This document shows, piece by piece, positions 46,670 through 58,642 of a DNA stretch of 64,000 bases; the stretch's first letter is position 1, and each line of letters opens with the position of its first letter. The translations under genes and the position numbers were made by a program. The stretch comes from Lathyrus oleraceus (taxonomy: Eukaryota; Streptophyta; Magnoliopsida; Fabales; Fabaceae). The stretch spans positions 292,774,536-292,838,535 of the forward strand of contig NC_066581.1 in the NCBI RefSeq assembly GCF_024323335.1. The letters are read 5' to 3'. The notes under the pieces are model-generated. The model was given only the letters and a program-made list of their open reading frames with translations, had not been told where the DNA came from and made no database searches.

Positions 46670-48713
46670 TGTAACACCCTTCTAAAATACCCCAAAAATT
46701 ATTTAAAATAATAAACATATAATCAGAGTAATAGTGCACCAAGGGTGTCACACAAACATTCCACACCATTCAACCAATATAACAGTCATGCTCTTTTATT
46801 TAATTTAAATACAAAGTATTTGCACAGTTACGCAGCAGATAGAGATCAACTCAATCATGCAAAACATGTAACATCACATGTAATTTAGTTCAACAACAAC
46901 TACAATAATAATCAAGTGTTCCCGCCCGATGTTACATCTATCAGAGCATGACCCATAAGAACTACTCTAGACTCCAAGCATTAGCTTCTACTCGACTCAT
47001 TTCTCGTTACCTGAAAAATAGGTTGTAAGGGTGAGTTCCTCAATCAATATAATAAGCATTATAGAACGACATGTAATGCTAAGTAAATAACACATCAATT
47101 CACCCTAACCAGACTACGCATTCAGCAACGGCAATATCCGTCCAAACATCATATTCAACAATATTATATCATATGTAAAATCCTCAAACCATATTCAACA
47201 CCAACAACGCAACACAACGATTTACTCACTAATTCCTCACAATGGGAATTAGCTACAGCCCCTCAGGCTATGCCATGCATTCATTATGCAATGAGACTCC
47301 ATGAAATGCGGTACCGACTCTTCTCGAACATATAGTTCAAGCTCACCGATCCCTCCAGATACGGCTACTGAGCTCACTAGTCTCACTCATTGAGATCTAA
47401 TGCCTCACTCACTAATTCCTCACCATGGGAATTAGCTACAGCCCCAAAGGCTAGACTATGCACACTAATCATCTAGTATGCAAACATCAACAACAATTCA
47501 CAACTCACTAATTCCTCACCATGGGAATCAGCTACAGCCCCAAAGGCTAAACTACGCATGCTAATCACCTATCAATACCACATCAACAACAACTCAAGAA
47601 TAGACACATGCTCGCACTCTACGCCATCGAATAGTCTATTCACAACTGCATACATTCACAACATCATGTATAATATATACATTCACCGCATCATATACAT
47701 CAGCAATATTTCATCACATAAGCATGTCAGATTATGTCAAACAACCACTACAATATTAGTACATTCTAATATTACATCTCCTGCTCAAAACAGCGGGAAT
47801 TAATCCCTATCACACCATAGGCAACATAGGCCAACCCTCACATAGGTACACAACAATTAAAACAACAATTTTTCCATTCTGCTACAGCGTTAACCGGTTA
47901 ACGCCCTGGGTTAACCGGTTAACGCAGCACAACACGCCTTCTGTCTCAATTTTTAACAGTGTTAACCGGTTAACGCCCTGGGTTAACCGGTTAACGCAGC
48001 ACAAACAGCCAAATATCAGAATGACAACAGTGTTAACCGGTTAACACCCTGGGTTAACCGGTTAACGCAGACAAAACAACACATACTCATAATCCAACAC
48101 AGTGTTAACCGGTTAACACCCTGGGTTAACCGGTTAACGCAAGACAGAAGCTGTTCCTGCGCTAACTCAAGGCAGAATGCAGAATTCTCCGCATTTTCCG
48201 CCATTGGAGGACTTCCGGACCTCCGAATCCGATTCCGTAAAAAGCTATACGATCGGAAAATTACAACAGACTCAATTACCGATTTAATTTCAACTTCTAA
48301 CACGATTCATCTAACAAATTTTCAGCATTCACAATTCCCAATTAGGGTCGAATTAACAGCTTATTACTACCCATCACATATTCTCCCATAATACCCATTA
48401 ATCGAGATAAACCCCCCTTACCTTAACAATCCGGCAAAATCTTTGAGCTTCACGTTTTCGTTCTCCAACCTTTGCTCTTCAGCTCCTCTTCTCTGCCCTT
48501 TTTCCCTTTTCTCTCACGATGCTCCTCTGTTCTGTTTTCACGTGAAATGCTTTTCCAAAATGAGAACTTTTCCTTATTCCAACATATATATATATTCCAA
48601 AATAATAATAATCCAAAAATAATAATAATAAAATTTCTAATTATTCAATTAAATTAATAATTATATTATTAACTCAATTTAAATAATTATTTTATTATTA
48701 TCGGGGTGTTACA
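46670..48713 (-). repeat. LTR 3 of array A (5' LTR of copy A2, 2044 bp)
   Basis: As LTR 1 but with a private T at 47382. Palindrome cluster at 47889-48138, G-box palindrome at 48536-48547. It is followed by TSD copy ATCTC (48714-48718). Confidence 0.96.
47889..48138. repeat. GTTAACCGGTTAAC palindrome cluster, LTR 3
   Basis: Eight copies in four pairs, same arrangement as LTR 1. Confidence 0.95.
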
Positions 48714-51700
48714 ATCTCCCTCTTGAAACTCAAGTGACTTCCTCCTCTTGTCGTGATAACTCTTCTGACGACTCTGAGCAATCCTCATCTTCTCCTGAAT
48801 CATCTTAATCTTTTCCGTAGTTTGTTGAACAATCTCCGGTCCAACCGCAGCACTCTCACCGGATTCATACCAACATAAAGGTGTCCGACATCTTCTACCA
48901 TACAAAGCTTCAAACGGTGCCATACCAATGCTCGAATGAAAACTATTGTTGTAGGTAAACTCAATCAAAGGTAAATAACAATCCCAAGCACCTCCCTTTT
49001 CCAAAACACAATCCCTCAAAAGATCCTCTAGTGACTGAATCGTCCTCTCAGTCTGACCATCAGTCTGCGGATGATATGCAGAACTCAATCTCAGCTTAGT
49101 TCCCAAAGCCCTCTGCAAACCTTCTCAGAACTTCGATGTAAATCTAGGATCTCTGTCCGAAACAATACTCGACGGAATACCATGCAAACTTACAATTTTC
49201 TCAATATACAACTCAGCTAATTTCTCTAACGGATAATCCATTCTGATCGGAATGAAATGAGCCGATTTTGTCAATCTGTCAACAATCACTCAAATAGCTT
49301 AAAAATTCTTAATTGTCCTCGGTAAACCCGAAACAAAGTCCATACTGATACTATCCCACTTCCACTCTGGAATAGCCAACGGTTGCATTAGCCCAGACGG
49401 CTTCTGATGCTCAATCTTTGACTTCTGACAAGTCAAACAAGAATAAACAAAACTCGCAATTTCCCTTTTCATTCCCGGCCACCAAAATAACTTTTTCAAA
49501 TCATGATACATCTTCGTAGCCCCAGGATGAATACTCAGGCCACTACGATGTCCTTCCTCAAGAATACTCTTCTTAAGTTCGGTAACATCCGGAATACACA
49601 CCCGATTACCAAATTTCAAAACACCATTCTCATCAACTCTGAATTCACCACCTTGACCTTGATTCACTAGAGTCAACTTATCAACCAAAAGCACATCGGA
49701 TTTCTGACCCTCTCTAATCTCATCCAGAATACTACTTGTTAACTTCAACATTCCCAATTTAACACTATTGTGAGTACTCTCACACACCAAACTCAAGTCT
49801 CTAAATTGCTCAATTAAATCCAATTCCTTAACCATTAACATAGACATATGCAATGATTTCCGACTCAATGCATCAGCCACCACGTTTGCTTTACCCGGAT
49901 GGTAATTCAAACCAAAGTCATAATCCTTCAGAAACTCTAACCATCTCCTCTGTCTCATATTCAGCTCTTTCTGATCAAACAAATACTTTAAACTTTTATG
50001 GTCACTGAAAACCTCAAATCTTGACCCGTACAAGTAATGCCTCCATAACTTCAGAACAAATACCACAGCTGCCAACTCTAAATCGTGTGTCGGATAGTTC
50101 CTCTCATGAACCTTCAGTTGTCTCGAAGCATAAGCTACAACCTGCTTATTCTGCATCAAAACACCACCCAAACCCAACAATGAAGCATCACAGTAAACCT
50201 CAAATGGTTCCGACGGACTTGGTAATATCAGAATAGGAGCAGTAGTTAACCTTCTCTTTAACTCTTGGAAACCTTCTTCACATGTTGAGTCCCAAACAAA
50301 CGCTTGCCCCTTTCTAGTCAACATCGTCAACGGTAACGCCAACTTAGAAAATCCCTCAATGAATTTCCTATAATAACCTGCAAGTCCAAGAAAACTCCTT
50401 ATCTCAGAAACTGACCTCGGAGCTTCCCACTTAGATACCGCTTCTATCTTAGAAGGATCAACAGCAACACCACCTCTTGAAACCACATGACCAAGAAAAC
50501 TAACCTCTTCTAACCAAAATTCACACTTGGACAGTTTAGCAAATAACTTCTTTTCTCGTAGAACTCCTAAAACCACTCTCAAATGTTCAGCATGCTCTTC
50601 TTCCGATTTCGAATACACCAAAATATCGTCAATAAACACCACAACAAACTTGTCTAGGTACGGATGGAAAATCCTATTCATATACTCCATAAATACCCCA
50701 GGCGCATTAGTCACACCAAAAGGCATTACGGAATACTCATAATGTCCATACCTTGTTCTGAAAGCAGTCTTCTGAATATCCTCAGTCTTCACACGTATCT
50801 GATGATACCCCGATCTCAAATCTATTTTGCTGAACACACTTGCACCAATCAACTGATCCATCAAATCATCAATCCTCGGCAAAGGATACCGATTCTTGAT
50901 CGTCACTTTATTCAGTTGCCTGTAGTCCACACACAACCTCATAGTACCTTCTTTCTTCTTAACCAATAACACTGGTGCGCCCCACGGCGACACACTCGGA
51001 CGAATAAATTTCTTATCCAACAGATCTTCCAACTGACTCTTCAATTCAGTTAACTCAACAGCAGACATACGGCTTCCCACAATCATTCTGATTCTTGCCT
51101 CTCCTATCAACCCTCTGCTGATAGCTCTCCGCTCTGGCCTTGGTATCCTGTTCAAAAATCCTGCAACAGTCAACCAAGTCGGAAAACACTCTAATCCGCT
51201 GATACCCAATAGCCTACTTGATCTCGGGACGTAACCCGTTCTCAAACTTCACACATTTTGAAAATTCCCCAGTAGCCTCATCATAGGGAGTGTAATACTT
51301 CGACAGCTCTGTGAACTTAGCAGCATACTCAGTAACAGACCGGTTGCCCTGCTTCAATTCTAAGAACTCTATCTCTTTCTTTCCTCTGACATCCTCTGGA
51401 AAGTACTTCCTCAGGAATCTCTCTCTGAACACCGCCCAAGTGATCTCAGCACTCCCAGCAGCTTCCAACTCAGTGCGGGCAGCAACCCACCAATCATCTG
51501 CTTCCTCTGACAGCATATGCGTACCGAACCTGACCTTCTGGTTATCGGCACACTCAGTCACTCGGAAGATCCTCTCGATCTCCTTCAACCACTTCTAAGC
51601 ACCATCTGGATCGTATGCTCCCTTGAACATTGGAGGATTGTTCTTCTGGAACTCATTCAGTTGACGAGCAGCTCCCAGTCCCACAACATTCAGATTCCCT

Positions 51701-51878
51701 CCAAGTACTCCAGCTAGCATACCCAGAGCCTCAGCAATCGCAGCATCGTCTCTACCTCTTCCAGCCATCTCTATTCTGAATTAATCCAACAAGCTAAAAC
51801 AATAAGTACTGATAGGGTTACACAACACCTATCACATACATGGAAACAGAATAATTATGACTCGACTCGACCGACTAT

Positions 51879-51890
51879 GCTCTGATACCA
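51879..51890 (-). other. Primer binding site of B
   Basis: TGGTATCAGAGC on the minus strand, 4 nt from the 5' LTR. Confidence 0.9.
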
Positions 51891-51894
51891 CTAA

Positions 51895-53822
51895 TGTAAC
51901 ACCCTTCTTAAATACCCCAATAATAATTAAAACAACAAATGTAAATCAGAGTAGATATGCAATTTCAGGGTGTCACACTTGACACTTCACACCATTCACC
52001 AAAATAGTTTGTCATGCTCATTTAATAATCAAAATAAAATATTGCACAATTCGCAGCGGATATGCAAACCATGTAACACATTACATGTAAAATTATTCAA
52101 CAACCAAATGAAAACAAGGTAAAACATCCCGTCCCGATGTTACATATACCAGAGCATGACCCACTAAGGAACTACACTAGACTTCAAGCACTAGCTTCTA
52201 CTCAATCACTGCTCGTTACCTGAAACATAGTTGTAAGGGTGAGTTCCTCAATCGATATAATAAGCATTATAAAATATCATGTAATGCTAAGTAATTTAAC
52301 ACATTGCATCACCCAAATCAGATCGCACATTCAGCAACGGCAACATCAACTCAAAATCATATTCATACTCAACCCAACAATAAAACACACGTATAATATT
52401 GGAATACATCCATTCATATTATACGCCATACATACATTATGCAATGAGACTCCATGCATGCGGTACCGACTATTCGTGAACACATAGTTCAACCTCACCG
52501 ATCAAACCCAGATACGGCTACCAAGCTCACTAGTCCCACTCATTTAAGACCTAGTGACTCACTCACTAATTCCTCACCATGGGAATTAGCTACCACCCCG
52601 AGGGCTATGCTATGCACGCTAAATCACCTAGCATTCAAACATCAACAACAATCCACAATAACTCACTCACTAATTCCTCACCATGGGAATTAGCTACCAC
52701 CATAAAGGCCATGCTATGCACGCTAAATCACCTAGCATGCAACCATCAACAACAATCCACAATGGACATATGCTCACACTCTAAGCAATAAACAGTCCAT
52801 CCACAATTGCATACATAACAGATACATTCACAGCATTATGCATACCATCATACATCATCAGCATATTTATCACAGAATCATATTCATATCATGCCAAATA
52901 ATAAATCACAGTATTAGCACACTCTACTAATACCTATACTGCTCAAAACAACGGGAAATGATCCCTACTATATCATCCATCAGCTAAATTACATCACTCA
53001 GCTGAAACAACCAAAACTGTACAACAACAGCTCAGGAAAATCAAACTTCTGCCCATACGCGTATAGCCTGTCTCATACGCGTATGATACGCGTACCCCTT
53101 CTCCCATACGCGTACCAACAGAGACAAAACTACGTTAGAACATCATCTTCTTCATTCATACGCGTATGGCCTCACTCCATACGCGTACCAGGCTATCTCA
53201 TACGCGTATGGCCTAGTGTCATACGCGTATGACCAGAAACCAATTCCAGATCTGCTATGGGTTTTTCTCTGCTACGAGATTTCTCAAATCCAACCTTCCA
53301 CAGTCCAATTTTTACACAACATTCGTTCATATTATCTAACACAGATCATACCCATTCAATTTCATAATTTCTAACCTTATTACATCTAATTCCTACGAAT
53401 TTTCTTCAATTATAGACCCATCTCTCATTCATCCACAAATTCACAATTTACAACATTCATCATCCTAATTGGAGTCGATTCAATGGTTTATTACTACCCA
53501 TTACATGTTAACCCATAATACCCATTAAACGACGATAAACCCCCCTTACCTGAGTTAATCCGGCAAATCTTCTTTAGCTTCAAGCTTTTCCCTTCTTCAA
53601 CCCTTGTTCTCCTGCTCTTCCTCTTTGCCCCTTTCTCACTTTCTGTCGCTTCTCTGGTTTTCACGTGAAAAACCCTTTTTACCAAATGGAACTCTTTATA
53701 TATATTCCAACTTTATTATTCCAATAATAATAATCCAATAATATTCCAATTATTTAATTAAATTAATAATTATACTATTAAACTTAAATTAAATAATTAT
53801 CATATTTTATCGGGGTGTTACA
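51895..53822 (-). repeat. 5' LTR of B (1928 bp)
   Basis: Same length as the 3' LTR. Duplication units start at 52557 and 52661, CATACGCGTATG cluster at 53052-53231, G-box palindrome at 53658-53671, and a TATATAAA box on the minus strand near 53694-53701. This copy would have driven transcription. Confidence 0.95.
53052..53231. repeat. CATACGCGTATG cluster, 5' LTR of B
   Basis: About seven full or half units in the same order as in the 3' LTR. Confidence 0.88.
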
Positions 53823-56058
53823 GTAGATCTGATGGCCAAGCGCGCGCTTCCACCAAACATTGCAGTCAATGCGGGCACACGCATGGTAATCACTTTGGAC
53901 GCGTGAGATTAGAACATGAGAACCAAATCAGATGGTCTAGATTGATCCAGCGCACCACCGGAGCCTTAGCTCCGGTCATCTTCTCCGGTGATCACCACCG
54001 GTCTGGTTCAGGCTCAACTCCATGGAAAATGAAAAGTGAATACACAAATTTGAAGGAAAAATGCTCAGGAGCCCGAATCATGCCTCAATTTTCTCCAATT
54101 CCAAGTATATAAAAAGATATAGGGATTTGAATTTTGAGGATCATGAACTGAGTTGCTTCGATTTGACCTCAAAGCAACTCAATCTTCTTCCCGCTATTGA
54201 TAGGACTTCAGACAACCAAAAATCACAAAGAATGGTGAAGAATTGAGGGAGAATCGAAGAGATAAAGTTTCTGAAAATTCACCTTTAATGGAGCTTCAAA
54301 CTTGCTCGATCCTGGTTCCAATTGTGCTTGGCTTTGCTTCAGATGCTTGTTGGAAGTGATTAGGATCAAGAAATGGTCTGGACTCTTGGAGTTTCAATCT
54401 CAAAATAGGTGGAGATTTAAAACTCGATTTTCAAAAGAAAACCTTCAAGATTATCCTTTAATGGAAGGGGTTTGGATTGCAGGTTCAAAGCTTGGGCATG
54501 AGGTCCTTAATTCTGAGCAATGAGGGTTGTATTTATAGCCAAAGAGATTCATTTCCACACACTTCCAAAAATGGAAAAATTTGAGTAATTCCCTTGCATG
54601 CTTGCATGGGCGTGTGATAGGCCCATCAAGTGATGTATTCAGGTCCAAAAATGAGTAAGAATCATGTTGAAATCATATTGTGAAGCCATGCATTCGTGTA
54701 TGAAATGTGGAAGTGAAAATCATCCAAATGGTATCTCACATTGCACCCATGCACAAGTCCTTCATTCTTTGGCCAAATGAGGTGATCTTGGAGTTTTTGG
54801 AAAGGTGAGATCAAGGGAAACAACTTTCCTGTTGGACACGTTTTCATTTGAAGCTTGGATCATGATGAATTTTGAGGTACAAGTTTGGGAAATCAAACAT
54901 ATTTGAAAATTTTCTAAGTCCCAAGTCAAATGTTCACTTCTTCCACCTTGAATAACTTTTTCTATGGACTTCAAATGAGAAATGTTCCTTCATAAAGGTT
55001 TTATATATTTAAAACCTCTTCAATTTGGTCACAAATTGGACCTCGTTTGGATTAGGCATGAAGGAGTTATGCATTTTAGAACTTGAGGAACATCATTTGT
55101 TCAATGGTAGTGGCCCAAAATGACCTATAATGTTTCATCTTGGCACATGCACTTTCAAGTTGAATTTGAAATTCCTCCAAACATAAAAGTTGAATTAGAC
55201 ACATTTAATTTTATCATGGAATTTTAATGGCTTTAATATTATAAAAAAATGAGCAAGTTATGGTCTTGGGAAGTTGACCTCCTAACTAGGGTTCATACAA
55301 AATGACCTATAATCGTTTACCATAAAAAATGACTTTCCAAGCAAAACTAGCTCTTGACTTAAATATGAAAGTTGTTTGGAATGTCATTTTGAGTAAAGTT
55401 TCTCTTAGAATAATTTTTATATGACAAAAATTGTAGGAGATAGGGTCTAGAGAACCCCAGTTTTGACTAGTTGACTTTCTCTGGTCAACCACCATGAACC
55501 AACTCGCTAGCTTGATATTATCTTGACTTTTGGGACTCATGGAGGATAATATATGCATAATATAGTGTAGTATGAAATATTCCTTTAAATATTTGATAAA
55601 TGATGAAGGAACCTACTGAGGAAGTCACACAAGATACCCAGATGAATTAGGGTTTCCAAAGCAAACAAACTTCGAACTCTTGGTGAATTCTTGATCAAAA
55701 TGATATGTGAAGAACATAGGTATCCATATATGATGTCTATAGTCAATGTGAACCATTTATTTATTGATATCCTTGTATTGAGGGTCTTAAACCTTAGATA
55801 TGAGCTTGATGAGGCATTGGTGAACATACACACTACCTACAAAAGAACAAAGCTATACATAGACATATTTTTGGTATTTTGGTTAATAAATAATGAAAAA
55901 CAAAGTATAATACAATCAAATGTGCTTGGTGATCTCTCCCAATGCAAACTCAATGAATTGAGGGGGTAAGGAGGATTCCAAAGTGTGATCCCAATGCCAA
56001 TGCATATAATGAGATAACATGAGAGATCTTAGGGTCAAAATTGGGATCTTACAAAGTT

Positions 56059-57391
56059 AGTTTGATGTGGTTAGTTTGGGACTGTTATGACAGTTGAGGG
56101 ATGTTAGAATAGCTTAAAGTTGATGATTTTAATTGTTGGGAATACTTGGTTTAATGCATGAATGTTATGGGTAGTTGCTTCATAATTATGTAGAGCTTTG
56201 AATATGCATTGATTCAAGCATTGGAACTATTTTGGAGTGCAAAGGAAATTGCATTGTTGCTGAAAAATGTTGTATTTTGACTCACTGTTCCAGGGTAAAT
56301 CGATTTACCAAGCATGGAAATCGATTTCCTTCATGAAAAATGGCTTTTTTTGGCTATTGTTCTAGGGTAAATCGATTTACCAAGCATGGAAATCGATTTC
56401 CATCATCCATAAATGCATTTTTTGGCTACTGGAGCAGGGTAAATCGATTTCCATCATTTAGAAATTAAATTTTTGGCTACTGGAGCAGGGAAATCTATTT
56501 CCCAAACATGGTAATCGATTTCCATCATGCAAAATGGATTTTTTTTCTTTGTTTTGATGCATGGGGTCATGTGTGAGGCATAATGACTTGGCTTTCTTTG
56601 AATGAATGAATGAAATTGAATTAATGGGTCATGGAATGATTTGATCAAATGAATTTGTATCAATGGGACTATAAATCAAAGCATGGATGAATCTTGACCT
56701 TTTAATAAAACCATGCAAGTAATGGATGAAGTGGGAATGAAATAAGACTCTGATCAAATGGATCATGACACGATGAAGTCAATGAAACATGAATGCAAAC
56801 ATGTCTTGAATCAACCACATAACACCATGAATTAGGGTTTACTAGGTCGAAGTTCAAAGTTATGTATCAATCAAGAATCTCAAGCCAGGTGAGAAGTCAA
56901 CTCAAGTGGTGCATCATTGCCATGAACCCTAACCAGGGTTTCCACTACCTCAATGCAAACCAAAAGGTTCATAACCTCAAAGCCAAGGACTAGGGTTTTG
57001 ATGAACCGTAGATCAGAAAGCCAAACCAACAAAGCACTTGAATATCATATATCCCTGATTAGGGTTTCAAACAAAGCCTAAAGCTCTACAGGAAAGACCT
57101 CAAACCATGGACCCACAATTAGGGTTCAGAAGTCAGGTTAGTTACATAGAAGGTCAAACAAAAAATCCCATATGAGCAAAGTCAAGAATTAGGGTTTCAG
57201 CCCATAAGGTGTGCAATACCACCGCCTTCAAGTAAAACCCTTATTTTTACCAGCCATAAACCTTGAATCTATGATGCTTGTTAGCAAGTGTTAATCATGA
57301 ATGAATAATACACATGAATGAAATATGAATGAGTGTCAAACCATAAGTTAGATGAGAAGCAAAAAGGGAGAGCAAATTTTGGGGTACAACA
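56059..57391 (-). repeat. U3 part of the F 3' LTR
   Basis: On the minus strand it begins TGTTGTACCCCAAAATTTGC at 57391 and runs to the D insertion point. It contains a cluster of ATCGAT-centred palindromes (56294-56523). No ORF of interest. The boundary is set by similarity to the LTR starts of D and E, not by a second LTR copy. Confidence 0.6.
56294..56523. repeat. ATCGAT-centred palindrome cluster in the F LTR
   Basis: Perfect palindromes GGTAAATCGATTTACC (56294-56309) and GGAAATCGATTTCC (56316-56329) form a pair joined by AAGCAT. The pair recurs exactly about 70 bp on, then in decayed form twice more. Intervening spacers share TTTTTTGGCTAYTG. Confidence 0.85.
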
Positions 57392-57427
57392 ACCTGACTT
57401 ATGCTAGGGAAAGAAGTTCGAAGATGA

Positions 57428-57808
57428 TTTTTAGCTACGACTATGAATATCTGACTTGGCTGGATGAACAAGCCCAAATGCGCCTCTTGTTCGAAATAAA
57501 AAGGGGGAAATTTAAATGATGATTCTTAACAAAGGCTAAGAGTACCTGACTTTGGTAAGGTATAAATGAAAATGATGATTCTCAGCAACGGCTGGAATAT
57601 ATGAATCGTAAGGGATAGAAGAAGTACAATGATGATTCTTAAGAAAGGTTAAGAATACCTGACTCTTCTGGGGGGAGAAAACTTGAAAGGAAACAAGACA
57701 GTTCAATGACGATTGCTAGCAATGGCTAGAAATACCTGACTCATCTAGGGAAATATCTTGGGAATGAAAGATAACTTTACTGGGGAAGATCCCTAACAAC
57801 GGTTAGAG
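57428..57808 (-). repeat. Hairpin array in the 3' UTR of F
   Basis: Five good units (57524-57541, 57580-57597, 57637-57654, 57714-57731, 57791-57808) plus a weak one near 57428. Each is a 7-position stem with a 4-nt loop (AAAG, AACG or AATG on the plus strand), most followed by ATACCTGACT. Core stems include CTAGC/GCTAG, CTAAC/GTTAG, TTAA/TTAA and CAGC/GCTG. Pairing is kept while bases change. Confidence 0.75.
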
Positions 57809-58565
57809 AGTTCCAAAAAATATGATGAATCAATCTTGAGTACGAATTGAAGGGTGAATTTCAGAAGATACTTATGATGTAATGTTATGTATGTAAGATG
57901 CTGATGTATGTTCGGGTTTCCGCAGGGGATTATGCAAATGCAAGGTTTGCAAGTTATGCCAAGTATCGTTGGGTTTTGCGGGGGGAAATATTGGGAATGG
58001 CAATGGTGATTGGGCTTAAATTTTGTTTGGGGAGAGTGAACTTACTTCCTGACATTGAAAAACTAGAATTTCTGACGACCAAGCAAGCACTAGGTGTGAT
58101 AACTGAGGATTTTTGTCGAGGAATGTCTTGATTGGGGCAAGTCCAAGGGACTGCATGGCATTTTTGTGTTAGGGATACCAAACATGTTTTTGGGTTACCT
58201 TTAGATAATTTGAAAGATAAGTAATTTTATGTTTCCCTTAAAGGTTTTTTATATAGTAAAAGTTGACTACCGAAAAATTCCCAATGTGATATCAATTTAA
58301 GAAAAGTCACATTTCACAAGCAAAGCAGGAAAAGTAAAACAATTGAGCACATATGAGGGAACTGATTTTATTGATAAATGGTCCCAAAAATGGGTAATTT
58401 GTATAGAGGAAGCAATTCCTAAAAGAGGTGATTGCGAAAAATGGGTCATTGACTGTCCTTTAGTCTTGCTTTAGAAGGAAAGTGACTGGATTGACTTGGT
58501 GAGGAGTGAAGAAAGACTCGTTGCGGGATGCAACCTATCGCTTTTATGAATCCCTAATTTTTGCC

Positions 58566-58593
58566 TAGACCTCCCTTTCGGGTTTTCAGTCTA
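58566..58593 (-). other. GAAA-tetraloop hairpin 2 of F
   Basis: Minus strand: outer stem TAGAC/GTCTA, bulge TGAAAA, inner stem CCC/GGG, loop GAAA. Same 28-nt length as the D counterpart (17880-17907). Confidence 0.75.
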
Positions 58594-58612
58594 CCAGGAT
58601 ACCCATTTTTGC

Positions 58613-58642
58613 ATAAGTCTCCCTTTCGGTTTTTTAACTTAT
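58613..58642 (-). other. GAAA-tetraloop hairpin 1 of F
   Basis: Minus strand: outer stem ATAAGT/ACTTAT, inner stem CC/GG, loop GAAA; 30 nt, as in D (17927-17956). Begins 21 nt after the pol stop at 58664-58666. Confidence 0.75.

Larger units (their letters stand above)
33509..48713 (-). mobile_element. Array A: tandem LTR-int-LTR-int-LTR of an intact Tekay-like chromovirus
   Basis: Three LTRs (33509-35552, 40090-42132, 46670-48713) alternate with two 4537-bp internal regions (35553-40089, 42133-46669), repeat period 6580-6581. The array is flanked as a whole by the perfect TSD ATCTC (33504-33508, 48714-48718); removing it restores the B sequence CATGATCTCCCTCTTG. Both internal regions keep PBS, PPT and a full gag-pol ORF. 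The copies are nearly identical but have private changes. Such arrays arise by unequal recombination between LTRs of sister copies or by insertion of a concatemeric cDNA. Confidence 0.95.
33093..51768 (-). pseudogene. gag-pol of B, deleted and interrupted by array A
   Basis: ATG at 51768; stop at 33093-33095 after a chromodomain-type end (ESYPELFA). The coding remnant is 51768-48719 plus 33508-33093. Gag codon 58 is TAG (51595-51597, Gln in A). A deletion at 51066-51072 (junction word CATACGG) joins the Gag tail to RT. The matching block in A is about 905 bp, not a multiple of three, so Gag and RT are out of frame, and CCHC knuckles plus protease are lost. RT and RNase H then stay open from about 51070 to 49302. 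Integrase has TAA 49299-49301, TGA 49290-49292 and TGA 49125-49127. A entered between the codons for GD and HVFLR, before the GPY motif. Confidence 0.92.
31123..53822 (-). mobile_element. Element B: defective Tekay-like retrotransposon, host of array A
   Basis: Minus-strand element with two 1928-bp LTRs (31123-33050, 51895-53822), perfect 5-bp TSD GTAGA (31118-31122, 53823-53827), PPT 33051-33063 and PBS 51879-51890. Its gag-pol has a 0.9-kb deletion and several stops, so it moved with help or decayed after insertion. A inserted in its integrase region. The LTRs differ at only a limited number of sites by eye, so B is younger than D. Confidence 0.95.
5473..56053 (-). mobile_element. Element D: Ogre-type Ty3/gypsy retrotransposon (about 21.5 kb without insertions)
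   Basis: Minus-strand element with the Ogre layout: long LTRs, an extra ORF1 upstream of gag, gag-pro, a likely intron, pol with a second RNase H, and a long repeat-rich 3' UTR. Boundaries come from the LTR ends and from flanks GAGTT (5468-5472) and AAGTT (56054-56058), a 5-bp TSD with one change. After removing the insertions, the LTRs are about 4761 and 4772 bp and the internal region about 12.0 kb. Ogre elements of pea are of this size (family knowledge). All ORFs are broken by stops or frameshifts, and the two LTRs differ visibly, so it is not a recent insertion. Confidence 0.92.
28577..56053 (-). repeat. 5' LTR of D, interrupted by B
   Basis: Consists of 28577-31122 and 53828-56053 (about 4772 bp), split by B. 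The first dinucleotide on the plus strand is now TA instead of TG. The junction phrases at 31100-31122 and 53823-53850 match the continuous sequence of the 3' LTR around 12970-13010. TATAAATA on the minus strand at 54530-54537. No gene in either piece. Confidence 0.92.

Noticed and set aside
33509..48713. Assembly duplication as explanation for the A array
   Set aside because: Not fully excluded, but private substitutions, a private one-base deletion and a clean outer TSD favour a real tandem; long reads would settle it.
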